Of a stretch of 8,674 nucleotides of DNA, positions 1 through 5,996 are shown piece after piece (position 1 is the first letter of the stretch; every line of letters starts with the position of its first letter). This stretch comes from Synergistaceae bacterium (GTDB lineage: Bacteria > Synergistota > Synergistia > Synergistales > Aminobacteriaceae), in the NCBI GenBank assembly GCA_017394925.1, contig JAFPWQ010000098.1, positions 1 to 8,674 on the forward strand, read 5' to 3'. The position numbers and the translations under genes were made by a program. Under the pieces are notes generated by a model, which made no database searches, was not told the DNA's origin, and worked only from the letters and a program-made list of their open reading frames with translations.

Positions 1-1
1 G

Positions 2-277
2 GCATTAATGCGTCCGATCGGTTCACATAATCCGAATGAACGCGCCGCCAAAATGGAAAAGCTGTTAGAAGACGGCATCAACGCAATCGGAATCGGTCCT
101 CAGGGCATGGGCGGAAAGTATGCGGTCATGGGAGTGAACATTGAGAACACAGCAAGGCATCCTTCAGCAATCGGTGTAGCAGTGAACGTTGGGTGCTGGA
201 GTCATCGCAGAGGTCATATCATTTTCGACAAAGACCTCAACTATGAAATCATGACACATTCGGGGGTGAGCTTATAA
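2..277 (+). CDS. ttdA: L(+)-tartrate dehydratase / class I fumarase alpha subunit, C-terminal part
   Basis: This is the C-terminal 91 codons of the alpha subunit of a two-subunit Fe-S hydro-lyase; the start lies before the window. The family dehydrates L-tartrate to oxaloacetate or interconverts malate and fumarate in the cytoplasm. The visible sequence has the Gly-rich segment GIGPQGMGGKYAVMGVNIE, followed by VAVNVGCWSHRRGH, which carries the conserved Cys and Arg-Arg pair seen near the C-terminus of alpha subunits. Its stop overlaps the ttdB start by one base (TAATG), which implies translational coupling and matched subunit amounts. The subunit identity is firm because of this neighbour. 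Whether the substrate is tartrate or fumarate/malate cannot be decided from this fragment. Confidence 0.85.
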   Translation, partial: ALMRPIGSHNPNERAAKMEKLLEDGINAIGIGPQGMGGKYAVMGVNIENTARHPSAIGVAVNVGCWSHRRGHIIFDKDLNYEIMTHSGVSL

Positions 278-912
278 TGTCAGTAGAAATTAGAGACGGC
301 AAAAAAATTCTCGTAACACCAATAAGCGCAGAAGATTTGAAGGATATTAAAATCGGCGACATAGTTTATCTTTCAGGCAGCCTCACAACATGCAGGGACG
401 TAGCACACAGGCGCGTAGTTGAAGAGGGCAGAGAGATTCCCGTTGATGTCCGGAATAACGCAATACTTCATGCCGGGCCGATTATCAGACCGATTGACCC
501 CGATAACGGAAAATTTGAGATGGTCTCAGTCGGACCGACAACATCAATGCGCATGGAAAAATTCGAGTATGACTTCGTGAAAATTACGGGAGTCCGTGTG
601 ATCGTGGGCAAGGGCGGCATGAAGGAAAACACATCGAATGCATGCAAAGATTTCGGGTGCATTCATTGCGTTATCCCCGCAGGAAATGCTGTAGTTGCGG
701 CTGTATGCGTTGAGGAAATCGTAAAGGCTGAATGGCGCGACTTAGGAATGCCTGAAACATTATGGAATTGCAGAGTTAAAGAGTTCGGGCCTCTTATCGT
801 ATCGATTGATGCTCAGGGCAGAAATTATTTTGAGGAGAAGAAAGTCGAATACGAAAAGAAAAAAGACGAACAGGTTGCAGAAATTTCAAAGCAGGTAGGA
901 TTCATAAAGTAA
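277..912 (+). CDS. ttdB: L(+)-tartrate dehydratase / class I fumarase beta subunit
   Basis: Complete 211-residue beta subunit, close to the roughly 200 residues usual for TtdB. It completes the active site of the alpha-beta Fe-S hydro-lyase. Recognisable family segments in order are KKILVTPISAEDL near the N-terminus, TTCRDVAHRR, AILHAGPI, MVSVGPTTSMRM, VGKGGM, an IPAGNA segment and VKEFGPLIVSIDAQG. From memory these match E. coli TtdB closely, including the GPTTSMRM and KEFGPLIVSID blocks, so tartrate dehydratase is the first choice. Many anaerobes annotate the same family as two-subunit fumarate hydratase. The C-terminal 25 or so residues are Lys/Glu-rich. The ATG overlaps the ttdA stop by one base, so there is no separate leader, and a terminator follows 26 bases after the stop. 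Confidence 0.88.
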   Translation: MSVEIRDGKKILVTPISAEDLKDIKIGDIVYLSGSLTTCRDVAHRRVVEEGREIPVDVRNNAILHAGPIIRPIDPDNGKFEMVSVGPTTSMRMEKFEYDFVKITGVRVIVGKGGMKENTSNACKDFGCIHCVIPAGNAVVAAVCVEEIVKAEWRDLGMPETLWNCRVKEFGPLIVSIDAQGRNYFEEKKVEYEKKKDEQVAEISKQVGFIK

Positions 913-937
913 TAAGCAGTGAACAGAAGAATATATG

Positions 938-966
938 CCGGGATGCTTTGAGAGTATCCCGGTTTT
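938..966 (+). terminator. Rho-independent terminator after ttdB
   Basis: The arms CCGGGATGCT (938-947) and AGTATCCCGG (953-962) pair over 10 bp with one G-U pair around a 5-base loop, followed by TTTT. It closes the ttdAB operon and separates it from the convergent HNH operon. Confidence 0.85.
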
Positions 967-973
967 GCTGTGC

Positions 974-1201
974 TTAGAAACGTATTATATCTATATCTAT
1001 TTCTCCGTTATGATATGCTCTGTGGCATTCGCGGCATAAAGTCAGAATGTTATCAGGTGATGCCGGACCGCCGTCAGCATAGGCGATAATGTGATGTCCT
1101 TCGTTTGTCGGGAGCTGCCTTCCGCAGAAAGCACATACATAGTCATCAAGAATTTTTCCCTGACGCTGAGCTTTTCTGTGTGCTGAAGGTCTCTTACTCA
1201 T
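974..1201 (-). CDS. Small HNH endonuclease
   Basis: A 75-residue protein that is almost only an HNH nuclease domain. The zinc-binding pairs are C23-x2-C26 and C56-x2-C59, the catalytic H36-H37 lies in GHHIIAYADGG, N51 follows in PDNILTLC, and H60 comes directly after the last Cys. The N-terminus is very basic (SKRPSAHRKAQRQGK), fitting DNA binding. Such short HNH proteins are commonest in phages and mobile elements and usually nick or cut DNA. Start support is GGGGAG five bases before the ATG, and the ATG overlaps the end of the preceding 62-residue gene by eight bases (ATGAGTAA), so translation is probably coupled. It is the last gene of a three-gene operon. Its biological target is unknown. 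No phage terminase or packaging gene is nearby, so a role in packaging is not supported. Confidence 0.85.
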   Translation of the reverse strand: MSKRPSAHRKAQRQGKILDDYVCAFCGRQLPTNEGHHIIAYADGGPASPDNILTLCRECHRAYHNGEIDIDIIRF

Positions 1202-1382
1202 CGCCGCTCCCCAGTTCCCTGTGTCTAAACCAGCCTATCCCTTTTCTTGTCATATTGAATGCTGTAGCTCTTGCTTCAGGAGCATATTTCGCTTTTGCCT
1301 TCATAGCTGCTGCTGTGAGATCAGCTGCTTCATCATCGTTTATGTTGTCGTAATCTATTCGTAATTTTTTGTTTCCCGGCAT
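1194..1382 (-). CDS. Small protein of unknown function, middle gene of HNH operon
   Basis: A 62-residue protein I do not recognise. It begins MPGNKKLRIDYDNIND, then has an Ala/Lys-rich segment likely to be helical (AADLTAAAMKAKAKYAPEARATA) and a Trp-containing stretch (KGIGWFRHRELG). It has no Cys, signal peptide or membrane segment. It is supported as a real gene by AAGGGGG seven bases before the ATG, by a 12-base gap from the upstream gene and by an eight-base overlap with the HNH gene downstream. The context suggests a partner or DNA-binding accessory of the HNH protein, but that is inference only. Confidence 0.65.
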   Translation of the reverse strand: MPGNKKLRIDYDNINDDEAADLTAAAMKAKAKYAPEARATAFNMTRKGIGWFRHRELGSGDE

Positions 1383-1394
1383 TGATATTCCCCC

Positions 1395-1631
1395 TTAAAA
1401 TGTCGTAACTTCTATATAATCATCTTTGTCTGAACTGCCGGCCTTCGCCGAAATGCTGCCGTTACCGTGAGTGATTAAAATTGTATTAGCCGATAATCTG
1501 GGCAGTCCTTCTTCATCGAGTCCGTACTGGAATATCTCAACTTCTCCTGTTGCTTTCTTCACCGCTACGTGTGATTCCCAGACAGCAAAAACAGAATCGC
1601 CCTCTTTCAGTATCTCAATCCTGACCTGCAT
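1395..1631 (-). CDS. Small protein of unknown function, first gene of HNH operon
   Basis: A 78-residue protein beginning MQVRIEILKEGDSVFAVWESH; I do not recognise the family. The frame stays open further upstream, to an ATG at 1697, but the start at 1631 is chosen because GGGAG lies eight bases before it and because the longer start would sit inside the promoter -35. The predicted protein is rich in short strand-like segments (VRIEIL, VFAVWES, GEVEIFQYGL, NTILITHG, DYIEVTTF) and ends acidic. It has no Cys, signal peptide or transmembrane stretch. Its stop lies 12 bases before the next gene and directly abuts that gene's ribosome binding site. It is the leader gene of the operon under the poly-G promoter. 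Confidence 0.65.
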   Translation of the reverse strand: MQVRIEILKEGDSVFAVWESHVAVKKATGEVEIFQYGLDEEGLPRLSANTILITHGNGSISAKAGSSDKDDYIEVTTF

Positions 1632-1665
1632 AGCATCTGCTCCCTTCAATGTAAAATTACGTGTT

Positions 1666-1697
1666 ATTCTACTATTTGTTGGGGGGGGTCTTGTCAA
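1666..1697 (-). promoter_or_regulatory. Promoter of HNH operon with poly-G tract in the spacer
   Basis: Read on the minus strand, a perfect -35 TTGACA (1697-1692) is followed by TAGAAT (1671-1666) as -10, separated by 20 bp. A second possible -10, TAGTAG (1674-1669), lies at 17 bp. The spacer holds an uninterrupted run of eight G/C pairs (1681-1688). The predicted transcript starts near 1658, giving a leader of about 27 bases before the ATG at 1631. The -35 is a strong match. The choice of -10 is uncertain. Confidence 0.6.
1681..1688. repeat. Homopolymeric G8 tract
   Basis: Eight consecutive G on the plus strand, inside the -35/-10 spacer of the leftward promoter. Homopolymer runs of this length are prone to slipped-strand mispairing, and a change in length would alter promoter spacing. 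Confidence 0.9.
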
Positions 1698-1727
1698 TAC
1701 AGCTGCAACAGATTTTTATGAATTTAT

Positions 1728-1736
1728 TGCTATAAT
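1728..1736 (+). promoter_or_regulatory. Extended -10 promoter of J-domain gene
   Basis: TGCTATAAT is a perfect extended -10 element (TG-n-TATAAT). No good -35 is seen at 17 bp, which extended -10 promoters tolerate. Transcription would begin around 1743, about 22 bases before the GTG start at 1765. It diverges from the poly-G promoter, with the two -10 elements about 60 bp apart. Confidence 0.6.
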
Positions 1737-1764
1737 CGAAGACACAGAATTTCAAAGCAGGGAC

Positions 1765-2676
1765 GTGATTTACATAGACAGCTCAGAAATAATTGCGAAT
1801 CTAAAAATACTTGGACTCAATGCAGGAGCAGAACCCGATGATATTCACTCGGCATTCAGGAAATTAGCACGCGAACTTCATCCTGATGTAACAGGCTCAA
1901 AAAGTGATTTCAGATTCAGACAGGTAACAGGGGCATATAACGCCCTCAAGAACATTACGCCCGAAGAATTAGAATCACTCGCACAGGAACATAATGTTAA
2001 TATCATCGAATACAAAGCAGAAAAGGCACGCAGAGAAGAAGCTGAAAAGTTAAGCGCAAAGATAGACGGAATACTTGAACGTTATGAACAGGAATTCAAA
2101 AATTATTATGCGAATCCTTCAGGGGAAAATAAACCGGACATTAACGCAATAACATTCAGGCTGAAATCATCAAATCCCAAAGTCATCAATGCGGCGTTAA
2201 GGCATTCAGGGCATTTAGTGAAGCGTGTTGAATTCAGAAGGGCAGTTACGGATATACTCAGAAGACCAGAAATTGATGAAACGACAGCAAATATAATCGG
2301 CTCTCTTCCGTTTGATGACATGACCAGAAAATTAATCGCTCTGGATTCTGCCGACAATGCAAAAAATCTTCCTGCAGGTTTAATTCTCAGTCTCACAGGC
2401 ACAGATACAGACGTAATCGAAAGTTTCCTCATGCATGTTAAACCCGAAGATGCCTCAATGATTCTAAGACGCTGGCCCTCAGGTAAAATCATGAACATGA
2501 CCGTAATACGCTTTTTACTGTCGTCTGATGATGCAAGAGTTCTTGTGCCTGTACTCGGAGCCATGAAAGATAATTTTCCCAAAGCAGCCTTACAGCATAA
2601 AAAGAGATTAGCTGAACTTGAGACACATTCAGCAGCAGCAGTCCGGGCATGGGCAAAAAAGTTATCGCGGTTATAA
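1765..2676 (+). CDS. J-domain protein with long alpha-helical C-terminal region
   Basis: About 303 residues. An N-terminal J domain (about residues 10-70) carries the signature H39-P40-D41 in the context AFRKLARELHPDVTGS, followed by FRQVTGAYNAL, so it should stimulate the ATPase of a DnaK-type Hsp70. There is no Gly/Phe-rich region and no CxxCxGxG zinc finger, so it is not the general co-chaperone DnaJ but a specialised J protein. Residues of about 80-130 look coiled-coil (KAEKARREEAEKLSAKIDGI). The rest is a run of helices resembling HEAT-like repeats, probably the client-binding part. The open frame extends to 1471, but there it lies over the oppositely oriented operon. GTG 1765 is chosen from the promoter at 1728-1736. 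The AGGGA just before it is only one base away, so the exact start is uncertain. Confidence 0.75.
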   Translation: MIYIDSSEIIANLKILGLNAGAEPDDIHSAFRKLARELHPDVTGSKSDFRFRQVTGAYNALKNITPEELESLAQEHNVNIIEYKAEKARREEAEKLSAKIDGILERYEQEFKNYYANPSGENKPDINAITFRLKSSNPKVINAALRHSGHLVKRVEFRRAVTDILRRPEIDETTANIIGSLPFDDMTRKLIALDSADNAKNLPAGLILSLTGTDTDVIESFLMHVKPEDASMILRRWPSGKIMNMTVIRFLLSSDDARVLVPVLGAMKDNFPKAALQHKKRLAELETHSAAAVRAWAKKLSRL

Positions 2677-2677
2677 T
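2672..2677 (+). promoter_or_regulatory. Possible -10 element for the secreted-protein pair
   Basis: TATAAT overlaps the stop codon of the J-domain gene, 50 bases before the first secreted-protein start. No convincing -35 is visible, so this is a weak call; the pair may instead be read through from the J-domain gene, since no terminator separates them. Confidence 0.3.
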
Positions 2678-2726
2678 ATGCACATTCACATATTTACATA
2701 TTCACATTAAGGAGGCCGTTTTTCAC

Positions 2727-3710
2727 ATGAAGAAATGCATTACATGTTTAGTATTAGCGTTCGTGTTATTATGTCTGTCCGTTAATTTTGCCTCGTCTGA
2801 TTCAATGCCGCCGTATTTCATCATTGATAATATACTGAAAATGTCAGGGGGCAATGATGCCGTTTACATCAAGCCATTTGACTATACGAACAGGGAATTT
2901 GACCCCGCAGAGGAACAGCCCGGCTATGAAAATGAATTCAATCACACTGTAACGATTCTTGCGCAGAACTGGTCAGACAAGCCCGCAAAGAATTCACGCC
3001 CTACATCAAAGAACGGACTGCTGAATTCAGGTTCACCCGTAGAGATTACTGCATACGGAAACAAGGCAGTATTCTCGCAATACGGCGGTGATGGCTTCGA
3101 CACAGTTAGGATTCATGATGACAAAGGCAAAGTACTCTTTGAGGCCAATGGTGAGAGCAAAGAATACGTGTTTGAACTTGATTCGATGCCTAAGACATTT
3201 TACGTCTCATTTGAAGCTAAGAGAACGCTCTACAGTCATACTCCCAGTATAGGCATAGGACCGTTTTCGATTCCTATGGGCAACGGAATAAAAGCACAAA
3301 AATCCGAATACTGTTACGTTCAGCTCAGAATGGAAGCAGGACGTGAAAAAAGAACATATGCAGGTTCACCGAAGGCAAAAGATGACGCGCTTAACATGGC
3401 CAAGAATCAAATTCTCGTCTGGTCAGTGATGAAACAGCATAACATAGCAAGCCCTGACGATATTACCAGAAAACTTAGTGAAAAGCAGATAAGTGATACA
3501 ATGATGGGGTATGCGAGAAAAGACCCCAATGATTTCAGTATAGCCCGTTCCATTGCAGAAAATTATCTCAGGGATCACAACATAACTTCCATGTATGACC
3601 TGAAAGAGTCGGACTTCAAAGCAATGTCAGAAGAATATCTCACGAGGCTTAACGCAAAGGGGAATAAAGAACCTGTGAGAAAAGCTCCGTCAAGAAAGAG
3701 ACGCAAATAA
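2727..3710 (+). CDS. Secreted protein of unknown function, paralogue A
   Basis: A 327-residue protein with a clear signal peptide (MKK, hydrophobic core about residues 5-21, likely cleavage near FASS at 21-24). The start at 2727 is chosen because AAGGAGG lies 11 bases upstream; a longer frame from 2649 would put extra sequence ahead of the signal peptide. The mature part opens with an SGGND motif (residues 40-44) followed by VYI and continues as a probable beta-rich domain ending with YCYVQLRM. A helical region follows with an internal repeat, HNIASPDD at residue 238 and HNITSMYD at residue 284, and the protein ends in a strongly basic tail (SRKRRK). The N-terminal domain is shared with the next gene. 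I do not recognise the family; the location is the envelope or outside the cell. Confidence 0.7.
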   Translation: MKKCITCLVLAFVLLCLSVNFASSDSMPPYFIIDNILKMSGGNDAVYIKPFDYTNREFDPAEEQPGYENEFNHTVTILAQNWSDKPAKNSRPTSKNGLLNSGSPVEITAYGNKAVFSQYGGDGFDTVRIHDDKGKVLFEANGESKEYVFELDSMPKTFYVSFEAKRTLYSHTPSIGIGPFSIPMGNGIKAQKSEYCYVQLRMEAGREKRTYAGSPKAKDDALNMAKNQILVWSVMKQHNIASPDDITRKLSEKQISDTMMGYARKDPNDFSIARSIAENYLRDHNITSMYDLKESDFKAMSEEYLTRLNAKGNKEPVRKAPSRKRRK

Positions 3711-3732
3711 TTCACGGGAGGCCATGATTAAC

Positions 3733-4623
3733 ATGAAGAAAATATTATGCATATCCGCGTTTATATTTATGCTTGCGTCCTGTGCTTATGCTGACGGTGA
3801 ACCTGCACATATAGTACTCGGCAATGTGATTAATTTATCCGGCGGTAATGATTACGTTTACATTCAGACCGATGATTATTCAGTGAGTGATACATCAGCG
3901 GCATCATCAATAACAGTTCTGGATTATGAATGGTCAGCACAGCCCGTTATGTTCGGGAGTATTCCTTCGGGAAGGAATGCACTGCTTAATCCCGATGAGC
4001 CTGTAGATATTATCACTAAGGGTGAAGACTTAGCATTAATCACGTGGGGCGGTGAAGGTGTTTATTCACTGAGAATTCTGGACAGCAACGGCAATGCAGT
4101 TCTGAAGGATACACTAAGAACTCGTTCGGATAAGCCCGTAATGATAAAGCTGACTCCTGATTACAGGCACTATTATGTTGAATTCGCACAGACTGAATTA
4201 GATTATGATTACAATCCTGATCTCGGTTATGTTCCTTCAGTTGATTCATCTGAGGCGCATATAACATACTGCTATGTCCTTCTGAGAATGAAAGGTACGA
4301 ATGCAGACCCGGAACGTAAAAGTGTCCCGGCAGAACAGGAAAAGAAAAATTCCAATGCTGCGTCAGAAGTCATTGATGATATATATAAACGCTTACGGAC
4401 AAAACCGGCTAATGATACTTTGCTTCACATGGACGATTCACATAAAGAAATTCAAAGTCATGATAACATATTCAGACCAGTTGAACCAGAGACGCACGGC
4501 AATCTTGAAGAGAATAAAGAGAATCATGAAGACGAAGAGAATATGAACATGATTCCCGCAAGACGAATCAGAATCAAGCGCAGCACAGAATACGAATCTG
4601 AATCTGAACTAGAATCAGAATAA
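3733..4623 (+). CDS. Secreted protein or lipoprotein of unknown function, paralogue B
   Basis: A 296-residue tandem paralogue of the preceding gene. Shared landmarks in the same order are LSGGNDYVYI (residues 35-44), a TVL-x3-W-x2-P segment, ALLN, PVDI, a GGEG turn, RILDSNGNAVL, YVEFAQ and YCYVLLRM. The C-terminal part differs entirely: it is charged and low in complexity and ends in an acidic Glu/Ser repeat (ESESELESE) coded by near-repeated GAATCT units. ATG 3733 is preferred over ATG 3724 because GGGAGG lies 11 bases before it, the same spacing as in paralogue A, and only two bases before the other. The signal peptide contains LASC (residues 14-17), which fits a lipobox, so it may be a lipoprotein; ordinary cleavage after AYA is an alternative. 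The 22-base gap implies one operon with A. Confidence 0.7.
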   Translation: MKKILCISAFIFMLASCAYADGEPAHIVLGNVINLSGGNDYVYIQTDDYSVSDTSAASSITVLDYEWSAQPVMFGSIPSGRNALLNPDEPVDIITKGEDLALITWGGEGVYSLRILDSNGNAVLKDTLRTRSDKPVMIKLTPDYRHYYVEFAQTELDYDYNPDLGYVPSVDSSEAHITYCYVLLRMKGTNADPERKSVPAEQEKKNSNAASEVIDDIYKRLRTKPANDTLLHMDDSHKEIQSHDNIFRPVEPETHGNLEENKENHEDEENMNMIPARRIRIKRSTEYESESELESE

Positions 4624-4631
4624 TCACGAGG

Positions 4632-4667
4632 GCCGGACGTGAATAAAAATCCGGCTCATTTTTTTTT
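4632..4667 (+). terminator. Rho-independent terminator after paralogue B
   Basis: GCCGGA (4632-4637) pairs with TCCGGC (4650-4655) around a 12-base A-rich loop, and nine T follow at 4659-4667. It ends the rightward operon facing the convergent ATPase gene. Confidence 0.8.
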
Positions 4668-4676
4668 CACACAGTC

Positions 4677-5594
4677 TCACGAAACGACATCAATATTCAT
4701 TTCGTCCATTACGCCTTTTTTCTGCATTCTCAAAGCTAAATCATTCGAGAGATTTTTCATGTCTTCCTGATTCCATTCGCGCGAAGCTCTTCCGTCTGTT
4801 ATTTCCTGCATGGCCGCCTGTGCACTTGCTGAATCATTGCCGAAAACTTCAAGATAGCCGCGGTATAATCTGTTGATTGCTGTGCGAATATCATTTGCAT
4901 CTGGTTCTCTTTCTGCTCCTGAGTCTAACCATTCACGAAGTGTTTTCCCGGTTTCCGGCGTAATCTCGAATACCTGCTTATCAAATAAACTTGTCCTGTC
5001 CTTTGAGACCGTTACAATATGATCCATGCTTAGATCAAATACAATCGTGAACTCGTAATCCATACCGTCGCGCTGAACTGGTGCAAGTCCAACCTTCTTT
5101 ATTTCAGTTTTGCCTCTTTCATTCTGGAACATAGCATAGTCAGTCTTGCTTCTCATTGTCGCGATAATATGACAGTTTGAACTTAACATCGTTTCAATAA
5201 GCCTGTTCTGCCAGGGCGTAATTTTTCCCCATACTGTATAACTATTACCGCCCTTCGCGTTATTCATCATCTGTGTATGCATATCAAGCAGACCTCCCTG
5301 ACCGCTCCATGCATGAGAAAGTGAATCGATTATGAGAACGTCATAACCGGCTGCTTCTGCCTCGTGAATTGCCTCAAGATATTTCTGAATTGAATACGGA
5401 GCTGTTAATGTCTCAATATCATAATCGCATGTGTCAGCGTAAATATCACCCGAGCCGTTCTCCGTGTCAATCATTGCTATTTTTCCGCCGAGCCCCTGCG
5501 CAATGAGTAATGCACCGTATGTTTTGCCTGAACCTGCCGGGCCTGTGAGTGCAAGACGTAATTTTGCCTTTCGTCTTTCTGCTTTTCTGAACAT
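4677..5594 (-). CDS. Phage-type RecA-like ATPase (Sak4 / AAA_24 type)
   Basis: A 305-residue nucleotide-binding protein. Walker A is GPAGSGKT at residues 18-25. The segment MIDTENGSGD (41-50) and Walker B VLIID with SLSH (86-94) are typical of the AAA_24 family, which includes phage Sak4-like single-strand annealing ATPases that act in recombination with a partner SSB. The family is related to the RecA core but lacks the N- and C-terminal RecA domains. The C-terminal 70 residues are helical and charged. ATG 5594 is chosen because AAGGA lies nine bases before it; the other ATG at 5603 directly abuts the AAGGA and is unlikely to be used. No other phage recombination, replication or structural gene is adjacent, so it appears to be an isolated remnant or a domesticated gene. 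An inverted repeat covers its start region. Confidence 0.8.
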   Translation of the reverse strand: MFRKAERRKAKLRLALTGPAGSGKTYGALLIAQGLGGKIAMIDTENGSGDIYADTCDYDIETLTAPYSIQKYLEAIHEAEAAGYDVLIIDSLSHAWSGQGGLLDMHTQMMNNAKGGNSYTVWGKITPWQNRLIETMLSSNCHIIATMRSKTDYAMFQNERGKTEIKKVGLAPVQRDGMDYEFTIVFDLSMDHIVTVSKDRTSLFDKQVFEITPETGKTLREWLDSGAEREPDANDIRTAINRLYRGYLEVFGNDSASAQAAMQEITDGRASREWNQEDMKNLSNDLALRMQKKGVMDEMNIDVVS

Positions 5595-5634
5595 GATTAT
5601 CATTCCTTATGAAAAAATTTTTTGTGATAATCAT
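5593..5634. promoter_or_regulatory. 10-bp perfect inverted repeat over the ATPase start region
   Basis: ATGATTATCA (5593-5602) and TGATAATCAT (5625-5634) are perfect inverted copies separated by 22 bp. One arm covers both candidate start codons of the ATPase gene, the other covers a possible minus-strand -10 (TATGAT, 5635-5630), and the AAGGA ribosome binding site falls in the loop. A related half-site (TGATAAT, 5673-5679) overlaps the tRNA -10. It could be a repressor operator or an mRNA hairpin that hides the start. Confidence 0.55.
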
Positions 5635-5655
5635 AACATGCAGATTAAAAATAAT

Positions 5656-5684
5656 TTGCATTTTTTGAGGCATGATAATATAAT
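5656..5684 (+). promoter_or_regulatory. Promoter of the tRNA genes
   Basis: TTGCAT (5656-5661) and a perfect TATAAT (5679-5684) are separated by 17 bp. Transcription would start near 5691, about 33 bases before tRNA-Lys. The segment after -10 is GC-rich (ACCCC). Confidence 0.7.
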
Positions 5685-5723
5685 ACCCCTCGTTGCTTTG
5701 CAGATTGATTGAGATTGAATTAC

Positions 5724-5799
5724 GAATCGCTAGCTCAGTCGGTAGAGCACCGGACTTTTAATCCGGGTGTCGGGGGTTCAAGTCCCCCGCGATTCACCA
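5724..5799 (+). tRNA. tRNA-Lys (anticodon TTT)
   Basis: A complete 76-base cloverleaf. The acceptor arms are GAATCGC and GCGATTC, the D stem is GCTC/GAGC, and the anticodon stem CCGGA/TCCGG closes the loop CTTTTAA with anticodon TTT at 5757-5759. The T stem GGGGG/CCCCC has loop TTCAAGT. The discriminator A and CCA are encoded. It is the first gene of a tRNA pair. Confidence 0.97.
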
Positions 5800-5818
5800 G
5801 TACAGAACAGTCCAGAAT

Positions 5819-5894
5819 GGTCCCATCGTCCAGAGGCCTAGGACACAGCCCTTTCAAGGCTGCGACGCGGGTTCGAATCCCGCTGGGACCGCCA
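5819..5894 (+). tRNA. tRNA-Glu (anticodon TTC)
   Basis: A complete 76-base cloverleaf. The acceptor arms are GGTCCCA and TGGGACC, the D stem is GTCC/GGAC, and the anticodon stem CAGCC/GGCTG closes the loop CTTTCAA with anticodon TTC at 5853-5855. The T stem GCGGG/CCCGC has loop TTCGAAT. The discriminator G and CCA are encoded. It lies 19 bases after tRNA-Lys, and no terminator is visible between it and the peptide gene that follows. Confidence 0.97.
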
Positions 5895-5929
5895 CAAATT
5901 TAATATGTATCTGTCTGGGTACTCGTTTC

Positions 5930-5996
5930 AGTATGGAAGAAAGAAGGAGTACTCAGTATGGAAGAAAGAAGGAGTACTCAGTATGGAAGAAAGAAG
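5930..5996 (+). repeat. 25-bp tandem repeat carrying RBS and start codon
   Basis: Two perfect 25-bp units (5930-5954 and 5955-5979) and a third that matches for 17 bases (5980-5996). Each unit contains ATGGAAGAAAGAAG, and the full ones end in AAGGAGTACTC, so every junction makes AAGGAG, eight bases, then ATG. Since 25 is not a multiple of three, successive ATGs at 5933, 5958 and 5983 lie in three different frames. Confidence 0.95.

Noticed and set aside
1471..1764. N-terminal extension of the J-domain protein (open frame back to 1471)
   Set aside because: It runs antisense through the first gene of the leftward operon and its promoter, has no ribosome binding site, and the extended -10 at 1728-1736 would lie inside it.
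2649..2726. Longer start for secreted paralogue A
   Set aside because: AAGGAGG at 2709-2715 and a clean signal peptide from 2727 make the shorter start far more likely; the extension overlaps the preceding gene.
2685..2728. TTCACAT occurring three times before secreted paralogue A
   Set aside because: The copies are unevenly spaced (16 and 21 bases) in an AT-rich leader and the third includes the start codon; chance or simple sequence is enough.
4301..4546. 81-residue frame inside paralogue B
   Set aside because: It is a shadow frame within a gene supported by paralogy and signal peptide, with no ribosome binding site of its own.
5905..5982. Longer leader for the RiPP precursor starting at ATG 5905
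   Set aside because: There is no ribosome binding site before 5905, and the extra residues are just translated 25-bp repeat; ATG 5983 has AAGGAG at eight bases.
5930..5996. CRISPR-like array
   Set aside because: The 25-bp units abut directly with no spacers, and no cas gene is present.
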